Shown piece by piece: positions 43,696-53,441 of a stretch of 64,000 bases of DNA. This DNA is from Bacteroidales bacterium (lineage in GTDB: Bacteria > Bacteroidota > Bacteroidia > Bacteroidales > ML635J-15). A program made the position numbers and the translations under genes. Numbering within the stretch: position 1 is the first letter of the stretch; every line of letters begins with the position of its first letter. The notes under the pieces are model-generated. The model had not been told where the DNA came from, did not search any database, and was given only the letters and a program-made list of their open reading frames with translations. Where the stretch lies: positions 248,001 to 312,000 of the forward strand of contig QKHS01000012.1 of the NCBI GenBank assembly GCA_003249955.1, read 5' to 3'.

Positions 43696-44946
43696 ATGAA
43701 AATTCAGAGGCAAACAATATCCGGAATAATAACGGCTCCACCATCGAAAAGTCAGGAGCAACGCCTTCTTGCAGCAGCTTTGCTTTCGCGTGGCGAATGT
43801 TTTGTCTCAGGTTACGGCAATTCCGATGATGTAAAAGCAGCACGTAATATAATTGAGAATCTTGGCGCTAAAATACTCTTAGGCAATGAGCTTATGCAAA
43901 TATCGCCTTCTGCCGCCTTGTTGTCCGATAATTTAAACTGCCGGGAATCAGCCCTGTGTGCACGCCTTTTTACACCGATAGCTGCTGTATTTAAATCTGC
44001 ATTTACTGTAACCGGAAGCGGGAGTTTACTAAACCGTCCTGTAGCGGAGAACTTTAATGTTCTTAAGCAAATGGGTTGCGTTTATGAATCTGCAGAAAAT
44101 AAACTTCCGGTAAAGTTTTCACGCACAAATATTCAAAGCGGACAGTATTATGTTGACGGCAGTAAATCATCACAGTTTGTTTCAGGCCTGATTATGGCTT
44201 TGTCCGTGGTTTATGGCGATTCTGTGCTTATTGTAAAAAATCCGGTAAGCATAAATTATATTATGATGACAATCCAGGTTGCCAAATCTTTTGGAGTAAA
44301 CATTAAATATTCTTTTGAAGAAGGGAATGAACTGAAAATTGAAATTCCCGGGAATCAATCATATAAACCGGGTTCATATTCCGTAGAAGGAGACTGGAGC
44401 GGAGTTGCAAACATCCTGGTTGCAGCAGCTATAAACGGTAGTGTAGGAGTGAAGGGGCTTAATTCAGATTCTGTTCAGGCAGACATGGATATACTTAAAG
44501 TTTTTGATCTTGCCGGCGTAAAATATTATTGTGAAGACGGTATATTGTTTGTTGAAAAATCAGAAATAAAAGCATTTGATTTTAATGCTGCCGATTGCCC
44601 CGATTTAATCCCGGCTTTAGCTGTTCTTGCAGTTTTTGCATCAGGGATTTCAAACATCTCAGGAGCATCAAGGCTTAAGGCCAAAGAAAGTTCCCGTGCC
44701 GAAGTACTGAAAAATGAATTTAAAAAAGCAGGAATACTTGTAAATATTGATAATGATATTTTGAGCATAAAAGGCGGACAAACCATAAAATCTGCAAGTC
44801 TTAATTCTAACGGAGACCACAGGATGGCAATGTGTTTCACAGTTTTAGGATTAAATTCCGGCGAAGAAATTATTATTGAGGACAGCGAATGTGTAACCAA
44901 ATCGTGGCCTGAGTTTTATACGGTTTTGCAGAGTCTGATCAGATAG
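43696..44946 (+). CDS. aroA: 3-phosphoshikimate 1-carboxyvinyltransferase (EPSP synthase)
   Basis: 416 residues, normal. It transfers the enolpyruvyl group of PEP to shikimate-3-phosphate, the sixth shikimate step. Motifs: PPSKSQEQRLLAAALL (shikimate/PEP contact), DDVKAARNIIENLGAKI, DGSKSSQFVSGLIMAL, the PEP-site region around GDHRMAMCFTVLG (catalytic His), and EDSECVTKSWPEFY at the C-terminus. PEP-site residue identity would determine glyphosate sensitivity, not decidable here. It has its own promoter candidate 8 bp upstream and is followed 249 bp later by aroC. Confidence 0.97.
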   Translation: MKIQRQTISGIITAPPSKSQEQRLLAAALLSRGECFVSGYGNSDDVKAARNIIENLGAKILLGNELMQISPSAALLSDNLNCRESALCARLFTPIAAVFKSAFTVTGSGSLLNRPVAENFNVLKQMGCVYESAENKLPVKFSRTNIQSGQYYVDGSKSSQFVSGLIMALSVVYGDSVLIVKNPVSINYIMMTIQVAKSFGVNIKYSFEEGNELKIEIPGNQSYKPGSYSVEGDWSGVANILVAAAINGSVGVKGLNSDSVQADMDILKVFDLAGVKYYCEDGILFVEKSEIKAFDFNAADCPDLIPALAVLAVFASGISNISGASRLKAKESSRAEVLKNEFKKAGILVNIDNDILSIKGGQTIKSASLNSNGDHRMAMCFTVLGLNSGEEIIIEDSECVTKSWPEFYTVLQSLIR

Positions 44947-44976
44947 AATTAGTCATATAAAGCGAAATTTACCGTC

Positions 44977-45024
44977 ACTTTGTTACAAAATATTTTGATT
45001 TACACCCCTACTTTGTTACAAAAT
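44977..45024 (+). promoter_or_regulatory. pair of 15-bp direct repeats, operator-like
   Basis: ACTTTGTTACAAAAT occurs at 44977-44991 and again at 45010-45024, 33 bp apart (about three helical turns). Each copy contains the near-palindrome TTTGT-T-ACAAA. The pair lies between aroA and aroC, ~180 bp before the aroC ATG. Binding by a dimeric regulator is possible but untested. Confidence 0.4.
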
Positions 45025-45165
45025 GTCATTTTCTGCTTATGAAGTTTTTAAGAACAAGTCTGTATTTTTTTAATAACCGGCATTTTTAGAAAAAATGTTT
45101 TAATACTATGTATGAGTTTGATATGTAAGTTTATTCCTTAATTTTCAGGTATGCCAAAATAATCA

Positions 45166-45173
45166 TATATTTG
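45166..45173 (+). promoter_or_regulatory. candidate -7 element of aroC
   Basis: TATATTTG matches TAnnTTTG, 22 bp before the aroC ATG. No clear TTG at the -33 position. Confidence 0.4.
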
Positions 45174-45195
45174 TTTCAGTAAATTAATTAAGACT

Positions 45196-46167
45196 ATGAA
45201 CAGTTTCGGCAGATTATTCAGAATTTCAATATATGGTGAATCTCACGGTTCCGAAACCGGGGTATTGATTGACGGATGTCCGGCAGGAATCGGTATTTCT
45301 GACAACGACTTTATTACTGATATTCAGCGAAGACAAGCCGGTGCTGCCGGAACTACTGCCCGTCAGGAAAGTGATGTTCCCAGAATTAAAAGCGGTGTGT
45401 ATAACGGCTTTAGCAGTGGCTCCCCGATAATGATATCGTTTGATAACAACAATACAATTTCTTCTGACTATCACTTTGACGGATTTTTCCGCCCGGGACA
45501 TGCCGATTTTACCGCTTTTAAAAAGTATAGGGGCTTTAATGATCCTAACGGAAGCGGTCACTTCTCTGGACGTTTGACATTGCCACTGGTAGCCGCGGGC
45601 GTAATTGCAAAAAAGATAATTCCTGAAATAAGAATTTCTGCTGAACTGATAAGTGCCGGGGGCAATAGTGACATTTCTTTTGCTGTACAGAATGCACTTG
45701 CCGGAAAAGATTCAATTGGCGGGATTGTTGAATGCCGTGTAAATAATCTGCCTGTTGGTATGGGTGAACCGTTCTTTGATTCGGTTGAATCTTTGATTTC
45801 GCATGCGGTTTTCTCAATTCCCGGGGCAAAAGCGATAGAATTCGGAGAAGGAATTAAATCTTCTGCTGTAAAAGGTTCGGAATTTAACGATACTTATGTT
45901 AATCAGAGCGGCGTTACTTTTACGAATAATTCCGGTGGTATAAACGGAGGTCTTACCAATGGAAACGAACTGTTTTTCAGAGTATTTTTCAAGCCTGCAT
46001 CAAGCATAGCAAAGGCTCAGAATACTTTAAATTTTAACACTGACAAGATTGAAGAACTTAAAATATCAGGCCGTCATGATGCCTGTTATGCTTTGAGAAC
46101 TCCTGTAGTTGTTGAAGCGATTACTGCTGTTGTTCTTGCAGATCTTAAACTAATATCCGGAATATAA
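45196..46167 (+). CDS. aroC: chorismate synthase
   Basis: 323 residues, somewhat short for AroC (~350-360). It forms chorismate from EPSP with reduced FMN. Motifs: FGRLFRISIYGESHG, IQRRQAGAAGTTARQESDVP, FRPGHADFTAFKKYRG and GSGHFSGRLTLPLVAAG for flavin and substrate binding. The shortness is not explained by a frameshift in the window; conserved blocks are intact. The next gene, an AddB-like nuclease, starts 2 bp after the stop, so translational coupling is likely. Confidence 0.95.
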   Translation: MNSFGRLFRISIYGESHGSETGVLIDGCPAGIGISDNDFITDIQRRQAGAAGTTARQESDVPRIKSGVYNGFSSGSPIMISFDNNNTISSDYHFDGFFRPGHADFTAFKKYRGFNDPNGSGHFSGRLTLPLVAAGVIAKKIIPEIRISAELISAGGNSDISFAVQNALAGKDSIGGIVECRVNNLPVGMGEPFFDSVESLISHAVFSIPGAKAIEFGEGIKSSAVKGSEFNDTYVNQSGVTFTNNSGGINGGLTNGNELFFRVFFKPASSIAKAQNTLNFNTDKIEELKISGRHDACYALRTPVVVEAITAVVLADLKLISGI

Positions 46168-46169
46168 TC

Positions 46170-48986
46170 ATGGAAGGTTTTTTAAAAGAAGTTGCCCTGA
46201 ATATTCTGAAAGAAAATCAGAATTTACGCGATCTGGAAATAATTGTTCCGAACAGAAGAACAGGCTTGTTTTTAAAAAAAGCTTTGACGGAATCTGCAGA
46301 AAAAACAAGCTGGATGCCGGTAATTACAACTATTCAGGAACTGTTTTTAAGCAATTCGGATATTCACGCAGCCGAAGATTTACTTTTGATTTATCGTCTC
46401 TACAATATTTTTATCAGATATACAGGCAGCGATGAAAGTTTCGACGATTTCTATTACTGGGGCGAAATGATTTTAAGCGATTTCGATGATATTGACAAGT
46501 ATCTGGTAGATGTATCCAAACTTTTTTCCACTATCCGGGACATAAAAGAAATTGACAAAAATTTTGATGAATATGATGAAAATGAGCTTGAAATAATCAG
46601 ACGTTTCTGGGCAAATGTAAATCAGGCTGACCTGAGTATCCACAAACAAAGATTTCTCGATTTGTGGGATAAGATGACGGATGTTTACAATGATTTCCAT
46701 GAAGAATTATTAAACAATAAAATTGCATATCAGGGGCTTATTTACAGGGATGTTGTAAATCATATTGATGACTGTATATTCAAAAAAACAGATTATGCCG
46801 TAGTAGGATTTAATGCTCTTAATAAATGTGAAAAAGCCTTGCTGCATCATTTAAAAAACACAAAAAATACCAGATTTTACTGGGATGCAGACAAATATTA
46901 TCTTAACGATGAGTATCAGGAAGCAGGCAGATTTTTACGGGAAAATATCAAAAGATTCGGTTCTCATAAAAGTATCGGGATCGTAGATTTTGTGAAGCCT
47001 GTAAAGAAAGATATCGAAGTCATAATGGCTCCGTCTCCTGTAAGTCAGGTAAAGATGATTGCCGGAATTCTGGACAAATGGAAAACCGAAGCAGATTTCG
47101 ACCCCGAAAAAACAGCAATAGTTCTTGGCGACGAAAACCTGTTGATACCGTTGATGTATTCTGTACCGCCATATGTTGAGCCATATAATGTTTCTATGGG
47201 ATTTCCGGTAAAAAACTCTGCCGCATTCGGGTTTTTGTCTCACCTTGTTTCACTCCGGCGAAGGGTAAGAAAAACCGGAGATTCTGTTAATTATTATTTT
47301 AAGGATGTACTTTCAATTATAAATCACAGTTTTATTAAAAGTGTTTTTGAAGAAGAAGCCGGAGAACTGAATTCCCTGATAAATAAAGAGAAAATAATTT
47401 ATGTAAACTCCGGCATACTTGCTGTGAACCCGTTTTTTGAAGAGTTGTTCAGTCCAGGTTTGAGAAATATTACGGAACTAAGTGAATGGCTTAACTCTGT
47501 TTGTTCAGATTTGCTGATTCTTTTAACAGGCAAGGAAAAATTTATTACAGAAACAGAATTCCTTGGCAAAATCTCCAACAGAATTCTGGTACTTAAAGAC
47601 TGTATATTGAACGATAAAATTGAAATTCAGAAGAATGAAATATTTTTCAAGTTATTGCTCAATTCAGTACGAAGTTTAAGTGTTGCATTCGAGGGCGAAC
47701 CTCTTACAGGATTGCAGGTTTTAGGCTTTCTGGAAACCAGATGTCTCGACTTTGACAGGGTTATAATGCTTTCGATAAACGAGGGCGTTTTCCCTAAAAA
47801 ATCGGCAGCACAAAGTCTTATACCTTACAATTTGCGCAGGTTTTACGAGTTGCCGTCAATTGAATTTCAGGACAGCATATTTGCATATTACTTTTACAGG
47901 CTGCTACAAAGATCCAAAGAGGTTAAAATAGTTTACAGCGCACAGGCAGGTGATACTTCTTCCGAAGCATCAAGGTTTATTTCGCAGATAAAATATGAAC
48001 TTGGACAGGAAATACGTTTTCGCAGCGACGGATATAAAATTAACATTGCTTCTCATAAACCTGTACATGCATTAAAAACTGCCGGCGTTACAGAAAAGGT
48101 GAAAGAACATCTGGCAAAAGGGATTAGTCCGAAAGCAATAAATGAGTATCTGAACTGTGAATTCAGGTATTATCTTAATTATATTGAAAAAATAAAAGAA
48201 CCCGATAAGCTTGAAGAGGAGGAAGATGGTGCTTTTTTTGGACGTTTGTTTCACCAGATTATGAATTATCTGTATGCTCCTTACACCGGAAAAATCATAA
48301 ATAAATCCGATTTTGATAAAATTGCTGATCCTGAAAACATTATTCCTGTAAAATTAAGGGCAATTAAAGATGTGTTCGGGTTAAAATCAACGGCAGAAGT
48401 TTACAGGTATAACGAAAAGCTGATTGTTGAAATTGTAATGAAATATGTAACATCTTTGCTTGAATACGATAAAAACAACAGTCCTTTCAGTATGGTGAGT
48501 CTTGAGGAATTACACAATTATAATTTTAAAGCTTTATCAGGAGATGCAGATTTACCTGAAATAAAAATATCCGGAATCATCGACAGGATAGATCTTAAAG
48601 ACGGGATATTCAGAGTGACAGATTATAAAACGGGGAAAACAGAAATCTCGGCTTCTTCTGTAAGCCAGTTGTTTGACGAAAACAGAGATCAAAAGTACAA
48701 CACTATTACTCAATTATTTCTTTATTCGTTGATGATATCAGATGATTCACAGAAGGTTCGCCCGGCTGTTTTTAATATAAATGAGCTTAATCCCGGTTAC
48801 AATGACGGTATTATTTTAAATAAAAACGTAGTTACAGAATTTGATGAATCTCTGAAAAAAGAGTTTTTGTCAGAACTTGAAATTATGTTTGACCGGATGT
48901 TAAGTAAAGATACATACTTCAATCAAACCACGAAATCTGATAACTGTAAGTTCTGTCCGTATGTCGTTATTTGTGACAAAAAGTAA
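46170..48986 (+). CDS. AddB-like exonuclease/helicase subunit with Fe-S cluster
   Basis: 938 residues. The N-terminal helicase-like part lacks a Walker A motif, as AddB-type subunits in Bacteroidota often do. The C-terminal ~280 residues form a PD-(D/E)xK nuclease: GAFFGRLFHQIMNYLY, ISGIIDRIDLKDGIF, VTDYKTGKTE (catalytic D and K) and TQLFLYSLM. Cys663 (EYLNCEF) with Cys926, Cys929 and Cys935 (CKFCPYVVIC) form the iron-sulfur staple known from AddB. It should act with an AddA partner, absent here, in double-strand break repair. It is coupled to aroC by 2 bp, which may be coincidental. Confidence 0.9.
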   Translation: MEGFLKEVALNILKENQNLRDLEIIVPNRRTGLFLKKALTESAEKTSWMPVITTIQELFLSNSDIHAAEDLLLIYRLYNIFIRYTGSDESFDDFYYWGEMILSDFDDIDKYLVDVSKLFSTIRDIKEIDKNFDEYDENELEIIRRFWANVNQADLSIHKQRFLDLWDKMTDVYNDFHEELLNNKIAYQGLIYRDVVNHIDDCIFKKTDYAVVGFNALNKCEKALLHHLKNTKNTRFYWDADKYYLNDEYQEAGRFLRENIKRFGSHKSIGIVDFVKPVKKDIEVIMAPSPVSQVKMIAGILDKWKTEADFDPEKTAIVLGDENLLIPLMYSVPPYVEPYNVSMGFPVKNSAAFGFLSHLVSLRRRVRKTGDSVNYYFKDVLSIINHSFIKSVFEEEAGELNSLINKEKIIYVNSGILAVNPFFEELFSPGLRNITELSEWLNSVCSDLLILLTGKEKFITETEFLGKISNRILVLKDCILNDKIEIQKNEIFFKLLLNSVRSLSVAFEGEPLTGLQVLGFLETRCLDFDRVIMLSINEGVFPKKSAAQSLIPYNLRRFYELPSIEFQDSIFAYYFYRLLQRSKEVKIVYSAQAGDTSSEASRFISQIKYELGQEIRFRSDGYKINIASHKPVHALKTAGVTEKVKEHLAKGISPKAINEYLNCEFRYYLNYIEKIKEPDKLEEEEDGAFFGRLFHQIMNYLYAPYTGKIINKSDFDKIADPENIIPVKLRAIKDVFGLKSTAEVYRYNEKLIVEIVMKYVTSLLEYDKNNSPFSMVSLEELHNYNFKALSGDADLPEIKISGIIDRIDLKDGIFRVTDYKTGKTEISASSVSQLFDENRDQKYNTITQLFLYSLMISDDSQKVRPAVFNINELNPGYNDGIILNKNVVTEFDESLKKEFLSELEIMFDRMLSKDTYFNQTTKSDNCKFCPYVVICDKK

Positions 48987-49064
48987 AAACAACATTTGCC
49001 TCTTGGTTTGTAATTTGAAAAATATTATCTTGCGTTTTAATTTAACAACCTAAATTTTATAACT

Positions 49065-49646
49065 ATGAAAAGAAATTTTTTATTATTGGGATTCGCAGCC
49101 ATATTTGCACTGGCTTCATGTGGCGGAGCAAAAGAGAGTAAGAAAGAAGAAGAGAAAAAGCCGGTATGTGAAGGAAAAAATGAAATTGCCGTTACCATCC
49201 AGGATTATTATTACTCAATGAGTGACACTTTGGTTTACTCTACTCCGGAATTTGAAGTAAAGAACAGCGAATATGTATGGATTAATGATTCTACCGTAAG
49301 TTTGAAATTATCAAATTACGATCCTAAAGAATTAATAGGAGCCCGTCAGGAAGATCAGATAGACATAAATATTGAATTAAATGCACGTAAAGGCAAAAAA
49401 CTTGAAGCAGGATATTATGGCTACCATGCTTATGACTCAGGATTATGGAGCCGTGTAACCATGACTACTGCTTATGGAACAGTATGGTTTAACTGGAATG
49501 CAGGTATGCCTGAGCAAGGTGGTGTTACAGTTGAGTATGTAGGAGAAGATGCTGTTTGCGGAACATTGGCATTAAATGTCGAAGAACCGGAAAGTTCAAT
49601 GATAGGCATTGTAAGAGTTAACGGAACTTTTGTTTACAAAAAATAA
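49065..49646 (+). CDS. hypothetical lipoprotein
   Basis: 193 residues. Lipoprotein signal with lipobox LASC (Cys at ~19), then a charged linker (KESKKEEEKKP). The body has a beta-rich fold with aromatic strands (IAVTIQDYYYSMSDTL, GYYGYHAYDSGLWSRV, GTVWFNWNAGMPEQG, GIVRVNGTFVYKK). No family recognised. Probably outer-membrane or periplasmic and lipid-anchored. A bidirectional terminator follows 19 bp downstream. The closest upstream gene is the nuclease, 78 bp away, with only a weak promoter match (TATCTTGC). Confidence 0.8.
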   Translation: MKRNFLLLGFAAIFALASCGGAKESKKEEEKKPVCEGKNEIAVTIQDYYYSMSDTLVYSTPEFEVKNSEYVWINDSTVSLKLSNYDPKELIGARQEDQIDINIELNARKGKKLEAGYYGYHAYDSGLWSRVTMTTAYGTVWFNWNAGMPEQGGVTVEYVGEDAVCGTLALNVEEPESSMIGIVRVNGTFVYKK

Positions 49647-49664
49647 GAATTGTTGTTTAATAGG

Positions 49665-49689
49665 AAAAAGCCGGTTAACCCGGCTTTTT
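49665..49689. terminator. bidirectional terminator
   Basis: AAAAAGCCGG (49665-49674) and CCGGCTTTTT (49680-49689) form a perfect stem with a 5-nt loop, flanked by T runs on the plus strand and A-runs on the minus strand. It separates the convergent lipoprotein gene (plus) and DUF192 gene (minus). Confidence 0.9.
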
Positions 49690-49698
49690 TTGTAAGTT

Positions 49699-50217
49699 TT
49701 AAAAAATGATTTTATCGCCTTCGCCTATATTATATTTTTCACAAATATTTGCATTTACTTCAACCACATACATGGCCGGAACTTTTGAAGGAAGAGATGT
49801 TTCATCCAGAGTTTTTGCAGCTCTGTAAATATCGACAATTTCCATTCTTGAATTTACGTAAATAATATCCAGAGACATCACAGTGTTACGCATATAAAAT
49901 GATTGTATTTCATCTTTTGCAAACAAAAACAGCATTCCGTTATTTTCTGCCATTTCCGGACGGTACATTAATCCCCTTGCTTTTTCTTCATCTGTACTGG
50001 CAACTTCAATATCTATATGAAATTTCTCGGCTCCCGATTCTGCATCTACAAAGCTTAGTTCTCCGTCTTTCCTGAATTCAGGGGGATTCTCAAAACTGTA
50101 AGTAGTTTGCTTTAATTCTGTATTACCAACATTTTTCTTTTCTTTTTTATCGTTTTTACACTGAGTAAATGCAAAGACAAATAAAACTATAGTGCTAAAA
50201 AAAAGTATCTTTTTCAT
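49699..50217 (-). CDS. DUF192 family lipoprotein
   Basis: 172 residues. Lipobox FTQC (Cys ~20). The DUF192 domain fills the rest: EKARGLMYRPEMAENNGMLFLF, FYMRNTVMSLDIIYV and IVDIYRAAKTLDETSLPS are the family blocks, ending in the typical EVNANICEKYNIGEGDKI. The family is widespread and uncharacterised; a periplasmic binding role has been guessed but not shown. It starts 3 bp after the ABC exporter stop, so it is the last gene of the purB-exporter-DUF192 operon. Confidence 0.9.
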   Translation of the reverse strand: MKKILFFSTIVLFVFAFTQCKNDKKEKKNVGNTELKQTTYSFENPPEFRKDGELSFVDAESGAEKFHIDIEVASTDEEKARGLMYRPEMAENNGMLFLFAKDEIQSFYMRNTVMSLDIIYVNSRMEIVDIYRAAKTLDETSLPSKVPAMYVVEVNANICEKYNIGEGDKIIF

Positions 50218-50220
50218 ATT

Positions 50221-52047
50221 TTAATTTACCTGCAGATTATGTAATTTATAATATATTCCTTTTTTTGCCAGAAGCTCGTCATGTTTGCCTGTTTCTACTA
50301 TTCTGCCTTCATGCAGCACACAAATCAAATCAGCTTTTTTAATTGTTGACAAACGATGAGCAATCACAATTGAAGTACGGTTTTTCATAAGATTTTCCAA
50401 AGCTTCCTGAACAAGTTTTTCCGATTCTGTATCCAATGCAGAAGTTGCCTCGTCCAGAATAAGAACAGGAGGGTTCTTAAGCACTGCTCTGGCGATACTT
50501 AATCTTTGTCTTTGGCCTCCTGAAAGTTTTCCTCCTCCGTCACCGATATTAGAGTCGTAACCCGATTCTGTTTCCGAAATAAAGTCGTGAGCATTTGCTA
50601 CTCTTGCAGCTTCCATTACTTCTTTTTCGTTGGTGTTTTCTTTCCCGAAAGCAATATTATGGTATATGCTGTCATTAAAAAGGATAGGAGACTGGTTTAC
50701 ATAACCTAACAATTCCCGCAAATCACTGAGTTTATATTCTTTGATATTAATCCCGTCAAGGAGAATTTCACCCGATTCAATATCGTAGAACCTTGGGATA
50801 AGATCTACCATTGTTGATTTTCCCGATCCGCTTTGACCAACCAGGGCAACGGTCTGTCCTTTTTTTATCTTTAAATTGATATCCGACAATACCGGGATGT
50901 CTGCATTATAAGCAAAATTAACATTTTTAAATTCAATACTGTCTGTAAACTCGTGTTTGCTTTCTGCACCCTGTTTTTCTGTAATAAGGTTTCGTGCCGA
51001 CAAAATATCATTAACGCGATCAACCGATGCCATTGCTTTTTTAATGTTATACCAGGACGAAGATAAAGTTTTGGCCGGAGCAATTATCTGGCTGAATATA
51101 ATGAGATAACCTATAAGTGCCTGTGAAGACATAGCACTTTCCTGATCAAGAATCATCGTTCCTCCATACCACATAATTACTACAATAGCTATGGTTGCCA
51201 GTAATTCGCTTAGAGGACTTGCAAGAAATCTCCGTCTGTTAATTTTGTTCATCAACCCGGTATAATCCTCATTTGTTGATTTAAATCTACCGGAAATATG
51301 TTTCTCTGCATTAAAAGCCTTTACTATTCTCAGCCCACCGATCATTTCATCAATCTGAGCCATTAAACTACCCATTTGTTTCTGGCCTGCCATAGATGTT
51401 TTTCGTAACGAACGCCCTGCCTGACCGATTATTAGACCTACCACAGGCAAAAGGATAAATACAAATATGGTCATCTGCCAGCTCAGAAAAATCATGGTTC
51501 CCAGATAAAGCAGTATTTTTATCGGATCACGGAAAACCATTTCGAGAGAACTCATAATTCCCCATTCTATTTCCTGAACGTCGTTAGTCATTCTTGAAAT
51601 AATATTTCCTTTTTTCTCTTCCGAGAAATATCCTACAGGCAAACTGATTACTTTGTCAAAAAGTTTATTTCTGATATCACGCACAACTCCGTTACGGATA
51701 GGAACCATAAAATGATTTGCAAGATACATGGTGCCTGTTTTGAAAAAAGTTGCAATAATTACAATAATCCCTATGGCAACAAGAGCCTGTATTTCCCCTT
51801 TCTCTATTATAATCTGGCTTAACCAATAATTGAAATTCTGTTGTAAACTTGATACATCACCAAAATCCAAAGCCACTTTTTCTGTTATTAATGGCTGTGT
51901 CTTAAATAAAATCCCCAAAAAAGGTATTACAAGAGCAAATGAAAACAAACTGAATATTGTAGATAAGACATTAAATAAAACATTTAATGCTGCATAAACT
52001 TTGTATGGGATAATATATCTGACTATTTTAAGAAAATCTTTCATCAA
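50221..52047 (-). CDS. ABC exporter, MsbA-like half transporter
   Basis: 608 residues, a fused membrane and ATPase half-transporter. Six membrane segments lie in residues ~15-330; the exporter coupling helices are present. The nucleotide-binding domain has Walker A VGQSGSGKST, Q-loop YVNQSP, signature LSGGQRQRLSIARA, Walker B LILDEATSALD and H-loop AHRLST. It probably exports a lipid or lipid-linked substrate; MsbA itself flips lipid A. Start at ATG 52047. Co-transcribed with purB (26 bp upstream) and DUF192. Confidence 0.93.
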   Translation of the reverse strand: MMKDFLKIVRYIIPYKVYAALNVLFNVLSTIFSLFSFALVIPFLGILFKTQPLITEKVALDFGDVSSLQQNFNYWLSQIIIEKGEIQALVAIGIIVIIATFFKTGTMYLANHFMVPIRNGVVRDIRNKLFDKVISLPVGYFSEEKKGNIISRMTNDVQEIEWGIMSSLEMVFRDPIKILLYLGTMIFLSWQMTIFVFILLPVVGLIIGQAGRSLRKTSMAGQKQMGSLMAQIDEMIGGLRIVKAFNAEKHISGRFKSTNEDYTGLMNKINRRRFLASPLSELLATIAIVVIMWYGGTMILDQESAMSSQALIGYLIIFSQIIAPAKTLSSSWYNIKKAMASVDRVNDILSARNLITEKQGAESKHEFTDSIEFKNVNFAYNADIPVLSDINLKIKKGQTVALVGQSGSGKSTMVDLIPRFYDIESGEILLDGINIKEYKLSDLRELLGYVNQSPILFNDSIYHNIAFGKENTNEKEVMEAARVANAHDFISETESGYDSNIGDGGGKLSGGQRQRLSIARAVLKNPPVLILDEATSALDTESEKLVQEALENLMKNRTSIVIAHRLSTIKKADLICVLHEGRIVETGKHDELLAKKGIYYKLHNLQVN

Positions 52048-52073
52048 AAAATAAAATACAAATTAATACTCTG

Positions 52074-53417
52074 TTACAAACCAGTATAGCTGTAAGGAGT
52101 AATGTTCCTTAACTCTGCTTTTACCGGATCGGAAACATTAAGCTGATTAATAAAATCTACAAAAGTTTGTTGTGTAATTTTTTCATTGGTTCTCGTTAAG
52201 GCTTTAAGTGCTTCGTAAGGATTAGGATAATTTTCACGTCTTAAGATTGTCTGAATTGCTTCTGCAACAACCATCCAGTTATTTTCCAGATCTGCATCAA
52301 TTTTTTCTTTGTTGAGTAAAAGTTTTGATATTCCTTTTTTCAAAGATTCAAAAGCTATTAAAATATGAGCGAAAGGCATTCCGATATTTCTTAAAACTGT
52401 TGAGTCTGTAAGGTCTCTCTGCAATCTGCTTATTGGTAATTTTACAGCCAGATGTTCTGCAATTGCATTTGCCATACCGAGATTCCCTTCTGCATTTTCA
52501 AAATCAATAGGGTTTACCTTATGTGGCATTGCACTTGACCCGACTTCGCCTTCTTTTATCTTTTGCTTAAAGTAATCCATCGAAACATAAGTCCATATGT
52601 CGCGCGAAAAGTCAGTTAAAATTGTATTGATTCTTCCCATACACTGAAGGAGAGAAGCAAGATTGTCGTAATGTTCAATCTGGGTAGTCGGAAAACTGCG
52701 ATGCAAGCCAAGATAATTATTTACAAAATTATAGCCGAATTTATCCCAGTCAATATTGGGATAGCTTACAACATGAGCATTAAAATTGCCTGTAGCTCCT
52801 CCGAATTTGGAACTGAAAGGAATCTGATCCATCTGGGCAAGCTGTTCTTTTATTCTGGCTGAAAAAACCTGAATTTCTTTACCCAGGCGGGTAGGAGAGG
52901 CCGGTTGTCCGTGTGTTCTGGCAAGCATTGCAATATCTGCCCATTCTGCACTTAATCCGTCCAAAAGATCTATTATTTCGAACAATACAGGAGAATAAAC
53001 TTCGTTCATACAATCTTTTATGCTTAGCGGCACAGCAGTATTGTTTATATCCTGAGATGTAAGTCCGAAATGAATAAATTCCTTATATTTTGACAATTTT
53101 AATTCGTCAAATTTTTCCTTGATAAAATATTCAACAGCTTTTACATCGTGATTTGTTACTTTTTCGATTTCTTTAATTCTTTGTGCATTTTCGGCAGTAA
53201 ATTCATTGTAAATATCCCGCAGTGCTCCGAAATCAGGTTTAAAGAAATCTTTTAGCTGAGGCAAAGGCAATTCGCACAAAGCAATAAAATATTCAATCTC
53301 AACCTCAACTCTGTATTTTATTAAAGCATATTCAGAAAAATAATTACGTAAAACTTCTGTTTTACCTAAATATCTGCCGTCAACCGGACTTACTGCGAAT
53401 AAACTGTCTGAACTCAT
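52074..53417 (-). CDS. purB: adenylosuccinate lyase
   Basis: 447 residues from the ATG at 53417, where the sequence becomes family-like (SDSLFAVSPVDGRYLGKTEVLRNYF in short form); the 27-bp upstream extension is not. It cleaves adenylosuccinate and SAICAR in purine synthesis. Motifs: FIHFGLTSQDINNTA, GSSAMPHKVNPIDFENAEGN (catalytic Ser in the flexible loop) and the fumarase-type signature. The gene has a good promoter (53442-53472) and leads the purB-ABC-DUF192 run. No unusual features. Confidence 0.97.
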   Translation of the reverse strand: MSSDSLFAVSPVDGRYLGKTEVLRNYFSEYALIKYRVEVEIEYFIALCELPLPQLKDFFKPDFGALRDIYNEFTAENAQRIKEIEKVTNHDVKAVEYFIKEKFDELKLSKYKEFIHFGLTSQDINNTAVPLSIKDCMNEVYSPVLFEIIDLLDGLSAEWADIAMLARTHGQPASPTRLGKEIQVFSARIKEQLAQMDQIPFSSKFGGATGNFNAHVVSYPNIDWDKFGYNFVNNYLGLHRSFPTTQIEHYDNLASLLQCMGRINTILTDFSRDIWTYVSMDYFKQKIKEGEVGSSAMPHKVNPIDFENAEGNLGMANAIAEHLAVKLPISRLQRDLTDSTVLRNIGMPFAHILIAFESLKKGISKLLLNKEKIDADLENNWMVVAEAIQTILRRENYPNPYEALKALTRTNEKITQQTFVDFINQLNVSDPVKAELRNITPYSYTGL

Positions 53418-53441
53418 TTTTTTCGTTTTTATTTTAATTGT

